From Ophiobolus disseminans (Eukaryota > Ascomycota > Dothideomycetes > Pleosporales > Phaeosphaeriaceae), in NCBI GenBank assembly GCA_010093685.1, contig MU006218.1, positions 1,296,580-1,360,579 on the forward strand: a DNA stretch of 64,000 nucleotides, read 5' to 3'. Under the pieces are notes generated by a model. It was not told the origin of the DNA, made no database searches, and saw only the letters and a list, made by a program, of their open reading frames with translations. Each line of letters begins with the position of its first letter. Within the stretch, counting starts at the first letter, position 1. Positions 22,601 through 33,269 of this stretch are shown piece after piece. A program made the translations under genes and the position numbers.

Positions 22601-25386
22601 ATGGCCTCGCTCAACACATCCAGCAACGGCCCCAACATCACGCGCAGCTACCAGAATGTCGTCAATGCCCCGCCGCCATCCGGCACACAGGCGAGCTCGC
22701 CGACATACGGGCAATGGGCTGTCTTCGCGGTGGCTGCCCCACTAGTCAGCGCTTTCCAGGGCGACGGCGGCAAGGAGAGCGTGCTGAAGGTCCAGAGCAC
22801 GGGAGGTACGTAGACACGGCATATTGGGTTCAGCTTCAGCTCCAACTTGCAATATCCGCATCACATGAGTGCCCCCTTCAGCAACGGGTGACGGACGGCC
22901 CGAGGCGGTGACCGACCCACTTTAAGATTCAGCACTGCGGGAGACGGAAGGCTGACGGCACACAGAGGGCGAGCTGCTCGACCTGGTGGACGAGTTTTCA
23001 GACGGCCGCATCCAGTTCGCTTTCGTCAAGGTCAAGGACCCAAACACGTCGCTGCCCAAGAACGTCCTCATCGCCTGGGTGAGCATTGCCGAGATTCCAC
23101 CACCACGTGCAGTACTAATTGCGTTCAGTGCGGCGAGGGCGTGCCAGAGCGGACAAAAGGCTACTTCGGCAGCCATCTCACCGTCGTTTCCAAACTTCTA
23201 CATGTATGTCTAGCACCTTCAGCCCGCACATGACTCGCTAACGCGGGCCAGGGCTACCACGTCCAAGTCACCGCCCGCTCCGATGCAGACCTCACCCCCG
23301 AGAAGATCATCCAGAAGGTCTCCGATGCCTCGGGCGCAAAGTACTCGGGCGGCGGAAACATCCCCGCGAGCGGCCCGCCCCCGGTTGCGGCGAAGAAGCC
23401 CGTCTTCACACCAACATCCATCGGGGGCGGAGGACAAGGCTTCAACCCCCTCGGACGCTCAAGGGGGTCTGCCCCTCGCGGCGAGGAAGATGCGGATGGC
23501 TGGGGTGCGGACGCGCCACAGGTTCAGCGGTCACAGCTGGAAAAGGTCCAGTCTGCATACAAGCCCACCAAGGTGAACATGGCCGAGCTTACTTCGAACC
23601 GGGACGAATCGACCCGTTCGCAGCCGTCGCAGTCGCAGAACGACCGTCCTGAGGTGGTCAGAGGCGCCTACCAGCCAATTGGAAAGGTGGACATCGCAGC
23701 CATTCGGGCGCAGGCACGCGAGAAGCAGGACGACAGGCCCACCGTGGTCAAGGGCGCATACGAGCCCATAGGCAAAGTCGACATCGCGGCGATTAGGGCC
23801 AAGGCCCAAGCCGGCCCAGCACCCGGGCTATCCCCAGCCGCAGCCGGCGCATCAAACAACGATGACGACGAGAGGCCGAAGTCGCTGGCAGAGAGGTCCT
23901 CGGCGTTCAGCCAGCAGCCCGAGCGCCTCACCAGCCTGCCCAAGCCCAAGGTCGCGAACAAGTTCGCTGGCGCCAGTGCTTTCACCGGCACAAAGGCTCC
24001 CACGCCCGGTGGATTTGGCGCGAAGCCCGCCGCACCCGCGCCAGTTATCGGTGCTGCCAGCAAGACTTTCGCAGATGAGGGAGGAAAGACACCTGCTCAG
24101 ATTTGGGCCGAGAAGAAGGCTGCGCAAGGTGGCAATGCCAGCTCCCCCGCACCTCTTGTTGGCGCACGCCCGTCCCCTATGCAAGATCAAAAGAGCGGAG
24201 GAGGCGGCTGGCAGAGCGGCTACGCAGGCAAGTCGTGGGCGCCTGTACAGACCACTCGAACCGGCCAGTCTGTGGCTAGTAATCTCAGCGAGCAACGGAC
24301 GGGTGGCGAGTCGCAACGCGAAGAGCCGGCCTCGCCAGCAGGAGGCATCAGCTCGCTGAAGGATCGCTTTGCAGGCGCTGCGCCCATGGGCGCCCCAACT
24401 TCTCGCCCTGTACCAGAGCCACAAGCACCAAGCCCACCACCTCTGGACAACTCGAGCAAGCCAAATGCGGGAGGACGCGGTGTTCCCATGCCAGGTCTCC
24501 CATCCCGTCCCAAGGAACCAGAGTCGGACGATGAGAGAGACGTGCCCGCAGTGCAACACCAGCGCATGCCTTCTCCGCCACGACAGCCCCGTAGCCCGTC
24601 TCCGGAGCCATCTGAGTCCCCCGTGCGCATCGCTATGCCTGTTGCTCGTGGAAGGGAGCCTGAGCAGCTGTCGCCTGCCGAGGAAAAAGCGCCTCCTATG
24701 CCCAACCGCTCCCTCAACCAAGCTGCACAGCAAGCGCGTGATCTTTCACCCGAGCCACGTGTCCAAGCGAAAGACCCCGCTCGCGGCGCTGGAGCTGCTG
24801 TTGCCGCTGCTACGTTTGGTGCTGCCGCTGTTGGTGGAGTGGCTGTCGGTGCAGCCCTTGCATCTGGCCAGGACGAGAGCGGCGGTTCCGGAAAGCGTGC
24901 CGTCATCTCTTACGACTACGACAAGGCCGAAGACAACGAGGTCGAGTTGCGCGAGGGCGAATATGTCACTGACATCGACATGGTCGATGACGACTGGTGG
25001 ATGGGTACGAATGCTCAGGGTGAGCGTGGCCTCTTCCCCGCCAACTATGTTGAGCTGGTCGAAGACGATGAGTCTTCGGGTGTAGGAGCCGCACCAGCGC
25101 TCCCATCCCATCCTTCCGCTCCAGAGCCTGCCGCGGCCCCGTCACAGCCAGCCGGTGGTTCTGGGCCGACCGCTACAGCGATTTACGACTATGATGCTGC
25201 CGAAGACAACGAGTTAAGCTTCCCTGAAGGCGCCACAATCACGGGAGTGGTAAGTTCGAATAATCTGTTATGGTGTAATATTTGCTAACATACATCAAGG
25301 AATTTCCTGACGAGGATTGGTGGCTTGGCAACTTCAACGGCCAATCTGGTCTCTTCCCCGCCAACTACGTTGAACTCGATGAGTAG
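22601..25386 (+). CDS. ABP1: Actin-binding protein Abp1 (ADF-H domain, proline-rich middle, two SH3 domains)
   Basis: Five exons, 22601-22805, 22966-23078, 23129-23203, 23252-25249 and 25300-25386, give 825 residues. The N-terminal ADF-H (drebrin/cofilin-like) domain spans exons 1-4 (EGELLDLVDEFSDGRIQFAF, LIAWCGEGVPERTKGYF). Two copies of GAYxPIGKVDIAAIRA follow at about residues 260-315; such short repeats in Abp1 proteins bind or activate Arp2/3. A long Pro/Ser/Glu-rich linker leads to two SH3 domains (about 680-738 and 771-823), each ending GLFPANYVEL. The last intron lies inside SH3-2 and its splicing restores GVEFPDEDWWLG. Yeast Abp1 links cortical actin patches to endocytosis. Family length is usually nearer 600, so the linker is long. 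Confidence 0.93.
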
Positions 25387-25968
25387 GATAACGATTCCCT
25401 CCAAATCGGCATGATATGAACAGACTGCTTGGCCAGCAGCAGGTAGACCATTTTTGACGCAGAAAGCGCAATCGCGAGTAGCCTCTTGCTAAGTAAGTCT
25501 GGAGGGCTAGTGTAGGTACAAAAGTTGCAATTCAGTACTATGACCTTACCCTCTCTTCTGCCCCTCCGATGCTTGCCTCACTACTGTCTATTCGTTGTTT
25601 CTTTGGCATATGCTCGCTTCGTTGTTCCCGCAACCTTCGTCGCATGGCTAGGACTATGCCAAGAGGTCACGAACTTTGGTAGCATACTCAGAACCGAAGT
25701 AACGCCGGGCCAATCTTATCGGTGTGTCGACCCTAAGGTCCAGGCCTGATTGAAGCGCTGTGAATATCCTATGGTTCTCGTGTATCTATAGTACCATGGG
25801 AAGGAGTGCGAAAGATATCTGGCTCCTTCATAAAATGTCTCTCGGGTCTTATATCAACTTCCTTTTTCTGCAACATCCTACCCATTACGCCGTGCATCCA
25901 CCGACAAAGCAAGACTTGAAACCAACACACGTAACTTCTACGATCTAGAACATCTATACCATACCGTC
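25387..25968. other. Intergenic, 582 bp
   Basis: Short open frames at 25525-25749 and 25760-25948 show no domain, no splice continuity and no family resemblance. I see no repeat. Confidence 0.4.
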
Positions 25969-27045
25969 ATGATGTTTCTCGAGATCGGCTGGGTAAGTTC
26001 CATGCCCGACGCCAGCTCATCAATCGCCGGCCTCCGCAAGGAACTCGAGGCCAAGTTCGAAGAGCTTTGCAAAGCAAATGCAGCACTAGCTACGGCCAAC
26101 ATGCCGGCCAATAGCAAAATTGAGCAAATCGAGAAGCTGGAAAGAGGCATCGAAACCCGCGATGGCGCTTTGAGGACCATGGAAGCTTTCAAGGACAACC
26201 TGCTGCAGCAAAATTCCTGCCTCGACCAGCTCGTCAAAGCGAAAACCAAGCACATCGCGATGCTCGAACCCGCGGCCAAAAAAAACGCTGCACTCAAGAA
26301 CGCCAACACCTCTCTCCTCGCGCTCAACGCAGCCCTCAAAGACGAAAGCACCAAAAGCAAAAAATTCACGTCTGCCCTCGAGCAAGCCAATACCAGACTC
26401 TGCAAAGCAATGCGTGACCGTGAAAAGGCGCTACGGGAGAAACAAACCCTACTCGCCTCCAAAGACCTCGAACTCCGCAACCTCACACAACATGTGAACA
26501 TGAAACGCACGTGTGCCAAGTACCTCATTCGCCAAAACGAGCTCAAGGCCTCCGACCTCGCCGCCCTCAGCATGCAAATCGCATACCAAGCCTCACACAT
26601 CCAGCACCTCGAGTCCTTGCTCGAAAACTCAGACGCACAAGTCTCGGCCTGGCGAACCAACACCGCCGGAACCATCCGCGCACTAAACTCACAGATCAAC
26701 GAGCGGGGCGAAAGGATATCGCAGCTCGTGCAGCAGACTACTGTCTTGGGGGATAGGGCGGATGTGCTGCAGGGCCAGCTGAGGGATGTTGCGAAGAAGT
26801 ATGCACAGCAAGAGTTGTGTAAGGTTGAGTTGGAGGCTGAGAATGAGCGCTTGGGAGAGGCGTTGAGGGGGTTGGTGGAGGTGATGGAGGGGAAGGAGGA
26901 AGAGGAGGAGATGGAGGGGGAGGATGAGATGGATCTATCATCGTATGATGACATGCAGGTCATTGAGGGTGTTGATCCGGAGGAGTACGAGGGTGAGATG
27001 CAAGAGGGTGTGGTGTTGGGGCCGGTGGATTGGACGGCATTCTGA
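25969..27045 (+). CDS. Coiled-coil hypothetical protein
   Basis: A single-exon protein of up to 358 residues; an internal Met (MPDASSSIAG, residue 12) is an equally plausible start. Residues 20-310 are nearly continuous heptad-rich helix (LRKELEAKFEELCKANAALA, LEQANTRLCKAMRDREKALR, QLRDVAKKYAQQELCKVELE), so a long parallel coiled coil is likely. The C terminus is a strongly acidic run (EGKEEEEEMEGEDEMD) followed by VDPEEYEGEM. There is no membrane segment or catalytic motif. Similar proteins in fungi are unnamed, and structural or scaffold roles are only a guess. It stands at the boundary between the conserved left part of the window and the accessory island. Confidence 0.6.
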   Translation: MMFLEIGWVSSMPDASSSIAGLRKELEAKFEELCKANAALATANMPANSKIEQIEKLERGIETRDGALRTMEAFKDNLLQQNSCLDQLVKAKTKHIAMLEPAAKKNAALKNANTSLLALNAALKDESTKSKKFTSALEQANTRLCKAMRDREKALREKQTLLASKDLELRNLTQHVNMKRTCAKYLIRQNELKASDLAALSMQIAYQASHIQHLESLLENSDAQVSAWRTNTAGTIRALNSQINERGERISQLVQQTTVLGDRADVLQGQLRDVAKKYAQQELCKVELEAENERLGEALRGLVEVMEGKEEEEEMEGEDEMDLSSYDDMQVIEGVDPEEYEGEMQEGVVLGPVDWTAF

Positions 27046-27322
27046 TCTTTGATCTCAGACGAGAGAGGTGTCTTTTTCGTTATCTGGTGTGCTGTTCCCG
27101 TGAATAGTCAGTGTATGTGTATTTCTTAATAAAATTATAAAACCCAGCGTCGTGCTTCTAACGTGGCGGGTGTGAAGTTTCGGTGCACCACGTATGTGCT
27201 TGCCACGTTATCGAGGCATGCCACGCAATCATTTGTGTATTTAAGAACGACCAACACCCTTCAATCCGAACTCACCATCTTCACATTGCGCGCTCTTGTA
27301 GATACATTTAGACTATTTCGCA

Positions 27323-28400
27323 ATGATGTTCCCTTCACTCCTCGCTACCGCGATCGCTCTTTCCTCTCTCGTCGCCTGCGATGCTTTAGACGGACCACCC
27401 AACAGAAAGGCGGACAGTGCTTCCGCAAACCATACATCGGTTCTTCGGCAGGTCGTTCCGGATCGTCATGATTGGAAAAGTGGGATGTTTCCATCGCCTG
27501 GCGATCACGGCGCTTTGATTATGAGTTTGACGTCTTCGGACACTTCATCACGTAGTGTTCCTGCGACGAGTGCGAGTACTGGAAGTAGCAAGGGGTTTGC
27601 GACACATTCTGTCGTATCTCTAGTATCTTCTACTGGAAATTCGACAGGTGCAAACACATCATTACTGGCTTCGAGCACGTTCAATGGCCCATTTTACCCC
27701 CGACCTCTTCTTCCTACACTTAAAGGACCTTCCACAGCTACCACGAACTCGTCATTCGAGGACACGCCATCAACCTCTTTAGCGATAGGTGCAGTGTTTT
27801 CCAGCATGATGTCAAACGGGGACTTTTCGCGAAATAGGAGTGGGACTGCTGTTCCATGCCTTACCGCATCGACGGGGCAGCCTGCTGCGTGGAACCGAAC
27901 AACAGCCTCCAATGCTGTCGCTTGCCCGACAGATACGGAATCGGTTGAGTATCCAAGACATGGTCCGGCTGCAAAAGCGGTGTTTCTTACGAAGATTTGC
28001 CCAGTGCAGGTGGACGGGCAATGCGAGGATGTCAGAGTCGTCGCTAATGACTGCCGGCTCCTTACTACACCACTGTGAGCGTTATGAGGGTTTGTGCAGG
28101 TTCATGCTAACGACTCACAGTGGTTCAACGATTGGCAAAGTCACAGTCTGGCCGCCAGCGCGATGCAGCTTTTTTGCGTACGTCAAGCTCTGATTTGTTT
28201 GCCGGGCTATTTACTGGATTCCAGCTAATGTTTGCTTTAGGACAACGAACTGCAGTACCTACTTCAATCTTGCGAATCCTCATCGCGGTCTCTTTGAAAA
28301 AGTCGACTTCAACAGCGGAGATATCACAGGACAAAATCAAACCACCCAAGACATGCGAAACCGCTCAGGGTCCAAGCTCTTGAGTATGATGTGCTTCTAA
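27323..28400 (+). CDS. Small secreted cysteine-containing protein, intact member of a local family
   Basis: Three exons, 27323-28074, 28121-28177 (57 nt) and 28241-28400 (160 nt), give 322 residues. The N terminus is a signal peptide (MMFPSLLATAIALSSLVACD). A Ser/Thr-rich, sequon-rich spacer of about 200 residues follows. The C-terminal third is a compact domain: CPVQVDGQCEDV, DCRLLTTPLGSTIGKVTVW, C-x-F, NCSTYF, and a final KLLSMMCF. The 5' part of the domain, both intron positions and the sizes of exons 2 and 3 recur in the split gene at 29045. The protein is probably exported and glycosylated. It could be an effector-like or cell-surface protein, but I recognise no named family and assign no activity. 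Confidence 0.72.
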
Positions 28401-28639
28401 TGAGTGTGGAGGGAGCATTTGGCGCTTTGTTTATTTCTGGTGTGTTTCTATCATGGTTGTTCTCGATATTGTGAGGTTTTTTTGAATTGTATTTACAATG
28501 ATTCTACGACGCTTTGTTGAGTTTGCCGTTATTTTCGCCCTGCAAAACGGTGACCGTACTTACTGTACGAAGGCACTGATCCGCGAAACAGTTCACTCAT
28601 ACAACATCACGCTCATTCCTCACGACCTCCATCCGTCCC

Positions 28640-28790
28640 CTCGAATCTCTTTAAGTATTCAGACCACGCGTCACTCCTTCTTAGTACACCTCAATTTACA
28701 ACATGTATTTCCCAAGACTAGATCTCCTTTCTTCGGCCTCATCATCGTTGGTTGAGGTCCGTAACCCGTATCACAGCCGCTGCGACTAGT
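28640..28790 (+). pseudogene. 5' relic of the small secreted protein family
   Basis: An ATG at 28702 is followed by a frame whose opening (MYFPRLDLL) resembles the start of the gene at 29045 (MLFPRSDLLLLG). The frame then collapses and stops within about 20 codons. The leader before it (TTTAAGTATTCAGACCACG, then TTTACAACATG) also resembles the family leaders. This looks like the remains of a third tandem copy. Confidence is limited by the short match. Confidence 0.4.
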
Positions 28791-29044
28791 CTATTGATGC
28801 TTGTTCGTGTTGTTGAACAAAGGAACAAAGGAACGAAGAAGCTTCTTTGTTCTTCTTGTCCTTGAAGGCGCTATGTTGAATGCCGATCGCTGATAACAAT
28901 GGGCGACCGTCTTTCTTCATCGATTCGGCAATATTTGTGCCAATTTCTAATTTACGAAAAGTCGCGCACGTCAGTTGCTCAGTGATACTGCATTAAAACA
29001 TCTTGGATCAATCTTTCGTGATTTCATCAACCTCAAAAATCATC

Positions 29045-29616
29045 ATGCTCTTCCCACGGTCCGACCTACTCCTGCTGGGCTTCATAGCCCTAATCATGCA
29101 TCAAGCGCATGACTTGCACTCTTACTACCCACGGTCAGATAATTCCACTTCTACAAACAGAACAAGCTCGAGCACCAACAACACCACATCGCCTCTAGAT
29201 TTACTACGAGCAGACATTTGTGACAACGCAAACCCGCCGAATTGCTACAACATGACCACCGTAAGCCTCGACTGTCGTCAACTCACGACAGGACTGTAAG
29301 TCCCTAAATTCTCATTTACATCCCATTTTAAAATGCTAATAGTATATCCAACAGTGGCCCGACGGTGAAAGCGGTCACCGTATATCATCCAGCGACTTGT
29401 GTTTTTACCGCGTAAGTATTGTACCTCTCTATAAGCATGAAAGCGCCTAATAGTAGTGGAACTTCTAATTGCTCGATTTATGGCGGCCCGGCGGGCGAAA
29501 TGCGAGGTACTATCCCTCCATGCGTGCCGGAAAACCCTGCGTGCCGGCATGCCGATACTACTTCCCACCACAACAAAGCTGACCACAGCTGCGCGGCCTT
29601 GAGAATATCGGGATAG
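29045..29616 (+). pseudogene. Small secreted protein gene cut by the NLR element (5' part; frame now ends inside the element)
   Basis: Exons 29045-29295, 29355-29411 (57 nt) and 29457 onward. The product has a signal peptide (MLFPRSDLLLLGFIALIMHQ), a short sequon-rich spacer, then the family domain (CDNANPPNCYNMTTVSLDCR, LGPTVKAVTVYHPATCVF, NCSIY). The element's TA target lies at 29508-29509 in exon 3. From 29510 the frame is terminal inverted repeat sequence and stops at 29614-29616. As it stands the gene would make a 155-residue chimera whose last 35 or so residues come from the element. The original 3' end is at 33790-33896. If transcribed, the signal peptide and half of the domain could still be made. 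Confidence 0.75.
29508..29509. other. Target-site duplication TA, left
   Basis: TA directly before the left end CTATCCCTCC. The matching TA follows the right end at 33788-33789. A 2-base TA duplication is the habit of Tc1/mariner-type insertions. Confidence 0.8.
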
Positions 29617-29988
29617 AAAATTTAAACCTAAGCCTTTCCCTGCGCAAAGTCTCTTCATTACCAAATTCCTGGCTGAGTAGCAATACCACAATTGTCTGTC
29701 AGCATAAACGGCAGCCCCACTTCAGACAGCCTCGGATGCGATGTAGGGTATGTGAATATTTCTTAGAGTCTGTGAAGCTGTACAAAGATATGCAAAGAGT
29801 GTATCCCAAATGAGGTCCTACAGCAACTCACGTCGTGGCGCTGTGGTGCTAATTCATCGAGCATATCGACGACTGAGCGCGCTACCTGCAAGTCGTACCG
29901 AATAGTCGCAAGTGGGTTAGCAATATTATGTCAGCTCTAATGTTTGATTCTTATCCGTCTTAGGCTAGGTCCAAGCATGACTCGCTCG
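29510..29988 (+). repeat. Left terminal inverted repeat of NLR element 1
   Basis: It matches the reverse complement of 33270-33787 in ordered blocks: the outer 80 bp, a TTTCGGGATAG-like block, GCAATACCA, CAGACAGCCTCGGA, AGAGTGTAT, CGTGGCGCTGT and the exact 16-mer AAGCATGACTCGCTCG. It also matches 60882 onward. Confidence 0.85.
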
Positions 29989-30243
29989 ATGCTTAGCTTG
30001 GGTGCTCGTCTAGCTATGTGCACGTCCGAGCCCCACGTATGCGCCTGAGGCTTGCAACTGCACAGCCATTGAGCAGCCATAGGTCGCCCGCTTCCAGCAG
30101 CCTGCCTCATGTGTCTGATGCGTGCGCACGGCAGCGACGTCTCTCGCTCTGCACATCTCTTATCTCTCTGCCCTTTCTGCGCTTGTACTGCTGCGCAAGA
30201 TCGAGTCTGCCAGCGTTCTCTCGGGAGAAGATGTTAAATAAGC

Positions 30244-33120
30244 ATGCGCCTTCTCAAGCGCCTCCCAGGGGATGACAGCTTTGAGCTGATCACTTTCGAC
30301 GACAACTCCGCGCCTCCGTACGCCATCCTCTCGCACACCTGGACGACAGGTCAGGAAATCACATACAAGGAGCTTTTGGCGGGAACAGGCATAAACAAGT
30401 CTGGATATGCTAAGCTCCGCTTCTGCGGCGACCGCGCTAGAGCAGACGGTCTTCAGTACTTCTGGGTCGACACCTGTTGCATCGACAAGGCCACAAGCGT
30501 CGAGCTAAGCACGGCAATCAACTCTATGTTCCGCTGGTATCAGCGCGCTACCAAGTGCTATGTATACCTGTCCGACGTCTCTGTGCCAAAGGAGGTCACC
30601 GACGCTGAGGCCTTTCGCATATCGTGGGAACAGGCTTTTCGATGTAGCTGGTGGTTCACACGAGGCTGGACGCTGCAGGAGCTACTAGCGCCAGCCAGCG
30701 TCGAGTTCTTCTCTCACGAGGGCAAGCGCTTAGGGAGCAGGATCTCGCTAGAGCAGGAGATACACGAGATTACTGACATACCTATCGATGCGCTAAGAGG
30801 CCAAAGGCTTACCGAGTTCAGCGTCGAGGAGCGAACGGGCTGGGCGGCAAAACGCACAACGACGGTGAAAGAGGACAGAGTGTACTGCTTGCTCGGCATT
30901 TTTGGGGTCTTCCTGCCGCTCATATATGGTGAGGGAGAAGAGTATGCGACGCTGCGTCTCCAAGAGGAGATTCAGAAGCGGCAACAAGGACGAGAGAATT
31001 ATGTGCAAGACCTGTCCGGTGTGTATTGAGCCTGGCTCGGATAGCATCGCACTGCACGGACTACACTTAGCTGATGACCTGTAGTCCCAGTATCGCTACC
31101 TTTCCCACGAAACGAGCTCTTCGTCGGACGAGAAAGCCAGCTCCAGTCGATCAAACAAGCCCTCCTTTCACCCAACACCCACCAACGGATGACTATACAT
31201 GGACTAGGAGGATGTGGGAAATCAGCGCTTGCTCTTGAGTTTGCGTATCGCGCACTTGCAGGACACGCGAAACGCTTAGTTTTCTGGGTGCCAGCCATAA
31301 GTCATGAGAGTTTCAAGCTTGCGTATCGCGACATTGGAGTCCGTCTTCGTATACCAGGGATCAGCGATGACAACGCGGACGTTGAGCGACTTGTTAAGGA
31401 GACGTTAAGCTTAGAAAACGTAGGCGATTGGCTGATGATCGTCGATAACGCCGATGACTCTCAGGTCTTAGTGGGAGTGGAGAACGAAAGCTATAAGTCA
31501 GCTCGATTGATCGACTATATTCCGCACAGTAACAAAGGCGCAATTCTTTTTACTACTCGCAGTAGGAAGGCGGCTACGGACTTCACTCAGGGTAATGTCC
31601 TCGAGCTAAACGACATGGGCAAGGCTGAGGCTAGGCAGCTGCTTGCGCGGCGAACGACGAGACAAGCATTGCTGAACAACGAGGCGGCGGTTGACATGTT
31701 ATTGGAGACACTCGCAGGCCTGCCGCTTGCTATCGTGCAGGCAGCCGCTTTCATGAACCAAAACGATACACCAGTCTCCGAGTACGTATCGCTACTCCAG
31801 CATGCGGGCACGAAAGTCGAGCTCTTCAGCGAGCACTTTGAAGATCCTAGCAGATACCGCAGTATGGATAGCACGGTTGCAAAGACATGGCATATCTCTT
31901 TTGAGCAAATTCGGAGACAAGACCCTCTTGCAGCAGATTACCTCTCGTTCATTGCATGTATTGATCGTATTAGCATTCCTCAGTCGCTGTTGCTGCCGGG
32001 AGGATCTGTTGTGCAGCAGACGAAAGCACTTGGAACGCTGACAGGATACGCATTTATCACAGAGCGCCAGCAGACTGTGCCAGGATTTAGCAAAGAGAGG
32101 CTTTTTGATATGCACCGACTGGTGCACATGGCGTTGATCTGGTGGCTAGAGGGCCATGGCGAGCGGGCGGACTGGGCATGCACAGCAGCAGCCCGAGCTA
32201 AAGACCTAGTTCCGTACGGCGGGCATGAAGGAAAGGAAGTATGGGGCGCGTACCTTCCACATGCAACGTACGTGGCTGAACTCGTTAGCGTTGTAGATGG
32301 CGCAATGAGGGCTTCACTCTGGGGACGACTGGGCCAGTGTCAAAAGACTCTAGGACAATATGCATCAGCAGAGACGTCGCACCGGAAAGCATGGTCCTTG
32401 AGGAAGGAGGTGCTGGGGCCTGAGCATCCACACACGCTGATGAGCATGAGCAACTTAGCGTCGGTGCTGAAGAGCCAAGGCAAGTACGAAGAGGCCGAGG
32501 CAATGAACCGGCAGGAGCTAGAATGCACAAAGAAGGTGCTGGGGCCTGAGCATCCTGACACGCTGACAAGCATGAGCAACTTGGCGTTGGTGCTGGACAG
32601 GCAGGGCAAGTACAAAGAGGCCGAGGCAATGAACCGGCAGACGCTGGCGCAGCAAGAGAAGGTGCTAGGGCCTGAGCATCCATCTACGCTGACGAGCATG
32701 AGCAACTTGGCGGGAGTGCTGGGCACGCAGGGCAAGTACGAAGAGGCCGAGGCGATGAACCGGCAGACGCTGGCGCAGCAAGAGAAGGTGCTGGGGCCTG
32801 AGCATCCATCTACGCTGACGAGCGTATACTGTCTTGCTCACCTCCTCACACATCAGCAGCGCTACAGCGAATCTCTTGCTCTGTACGAGCGAGCATGCGC
32901 TGGGTACCAAGCCGTCCTTGGGAAGGATCACCCAACCACCAGTGCGTGTCACCAGCATTATGCCGACGCGCTTGCATCGCAGAAGCAGAGTCAGCTTGTT
33001 ATCCCTCCTTCGAGAACAGACAGCACTCAAAGTACACGCACAGGCAAAGGGTCGAAGCTGCTGCGCGGGCTAGCAAAGATAGGTATTAGAAGCCCAAAGT
33101 CGTCTGCGAGAAAAGCATAA
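30244..33120 (+). CDS. HET - NB-ARC - TPR NLR-type receptor (element 1 cargo)
   Basis: Exons 30244-31018 (775 nt) and 31085-33120 give 936 residues with no break. The N-terminal HET domain has YAILSHTW (26-33), QYFWVDTCCID (71-81) and TRGWTLQELLAP (139-150). The NB-ARC ATPase follows, with P-loop GLGGCGKS (298-305), Walker B WLMIVDNADD (374-383), an FTTRSR sensor (near 415) and GLPLA (470-474). From about residue 670 come kinesin-light-chain-type TPRs, including four 42-residue units containing LGPEHPxTLxS. In fungi HET domains execute incompatibility cell death, and NLRs with repeat sensors control them. A role in non-self recognition is therefore likely, but the ligand is unknown. It lies alone inside the inverted-repeat element. 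Confidence 0.92.
32403..32828 (+). repeat. Tandem 126-bp TPR-coding repeats of NLR 1
   Basis: GGTGCTgGGGCCTGAGCATCC recurs at about 32409, 32535, 32661 and 32787, exactly 126 bp (42 codons) apart. The third and fourth units are almost identical at DNA level, including silent sites, which points to recent duplication or gene conversion. Confidence 0.9.
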
Positions 33121-33269
33121 AAGATCTAGTATTATTGTCTGTACAAACCACTCAAAGCTAATCCTAACGCTGCTGCAGGACTATGTGTAAGTCCCTACCC
33201 GTACTTCTATCCGCTCTAAACACAGGCGTGCGCAGAGTTTAGTGCGGCGTTCAAGCATGTTTCCAAGCA
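33121..33269. other. 3' flank of NLR 1 inside the element
   Basis: This short non-coding stretch lies between the NLR stop and the inner end of the right inverted repeat. No feature is seen beyond a probable 3' untranslated region. Confidence 0.4.

Noticed and set aside
25525..25749. Short frame with hydrophobic start, downstream of ABP1
   Set aside because: No family resemblance or splice support, and it lies in the likely 3' flank of ABP1.
32285..33030. Long antisense frames across the TPR repeats (also 63568-63991)
   Set aside because: They are by-products of the 126-bp repeat on the coding strand; composition and repetition follow the sense codons.
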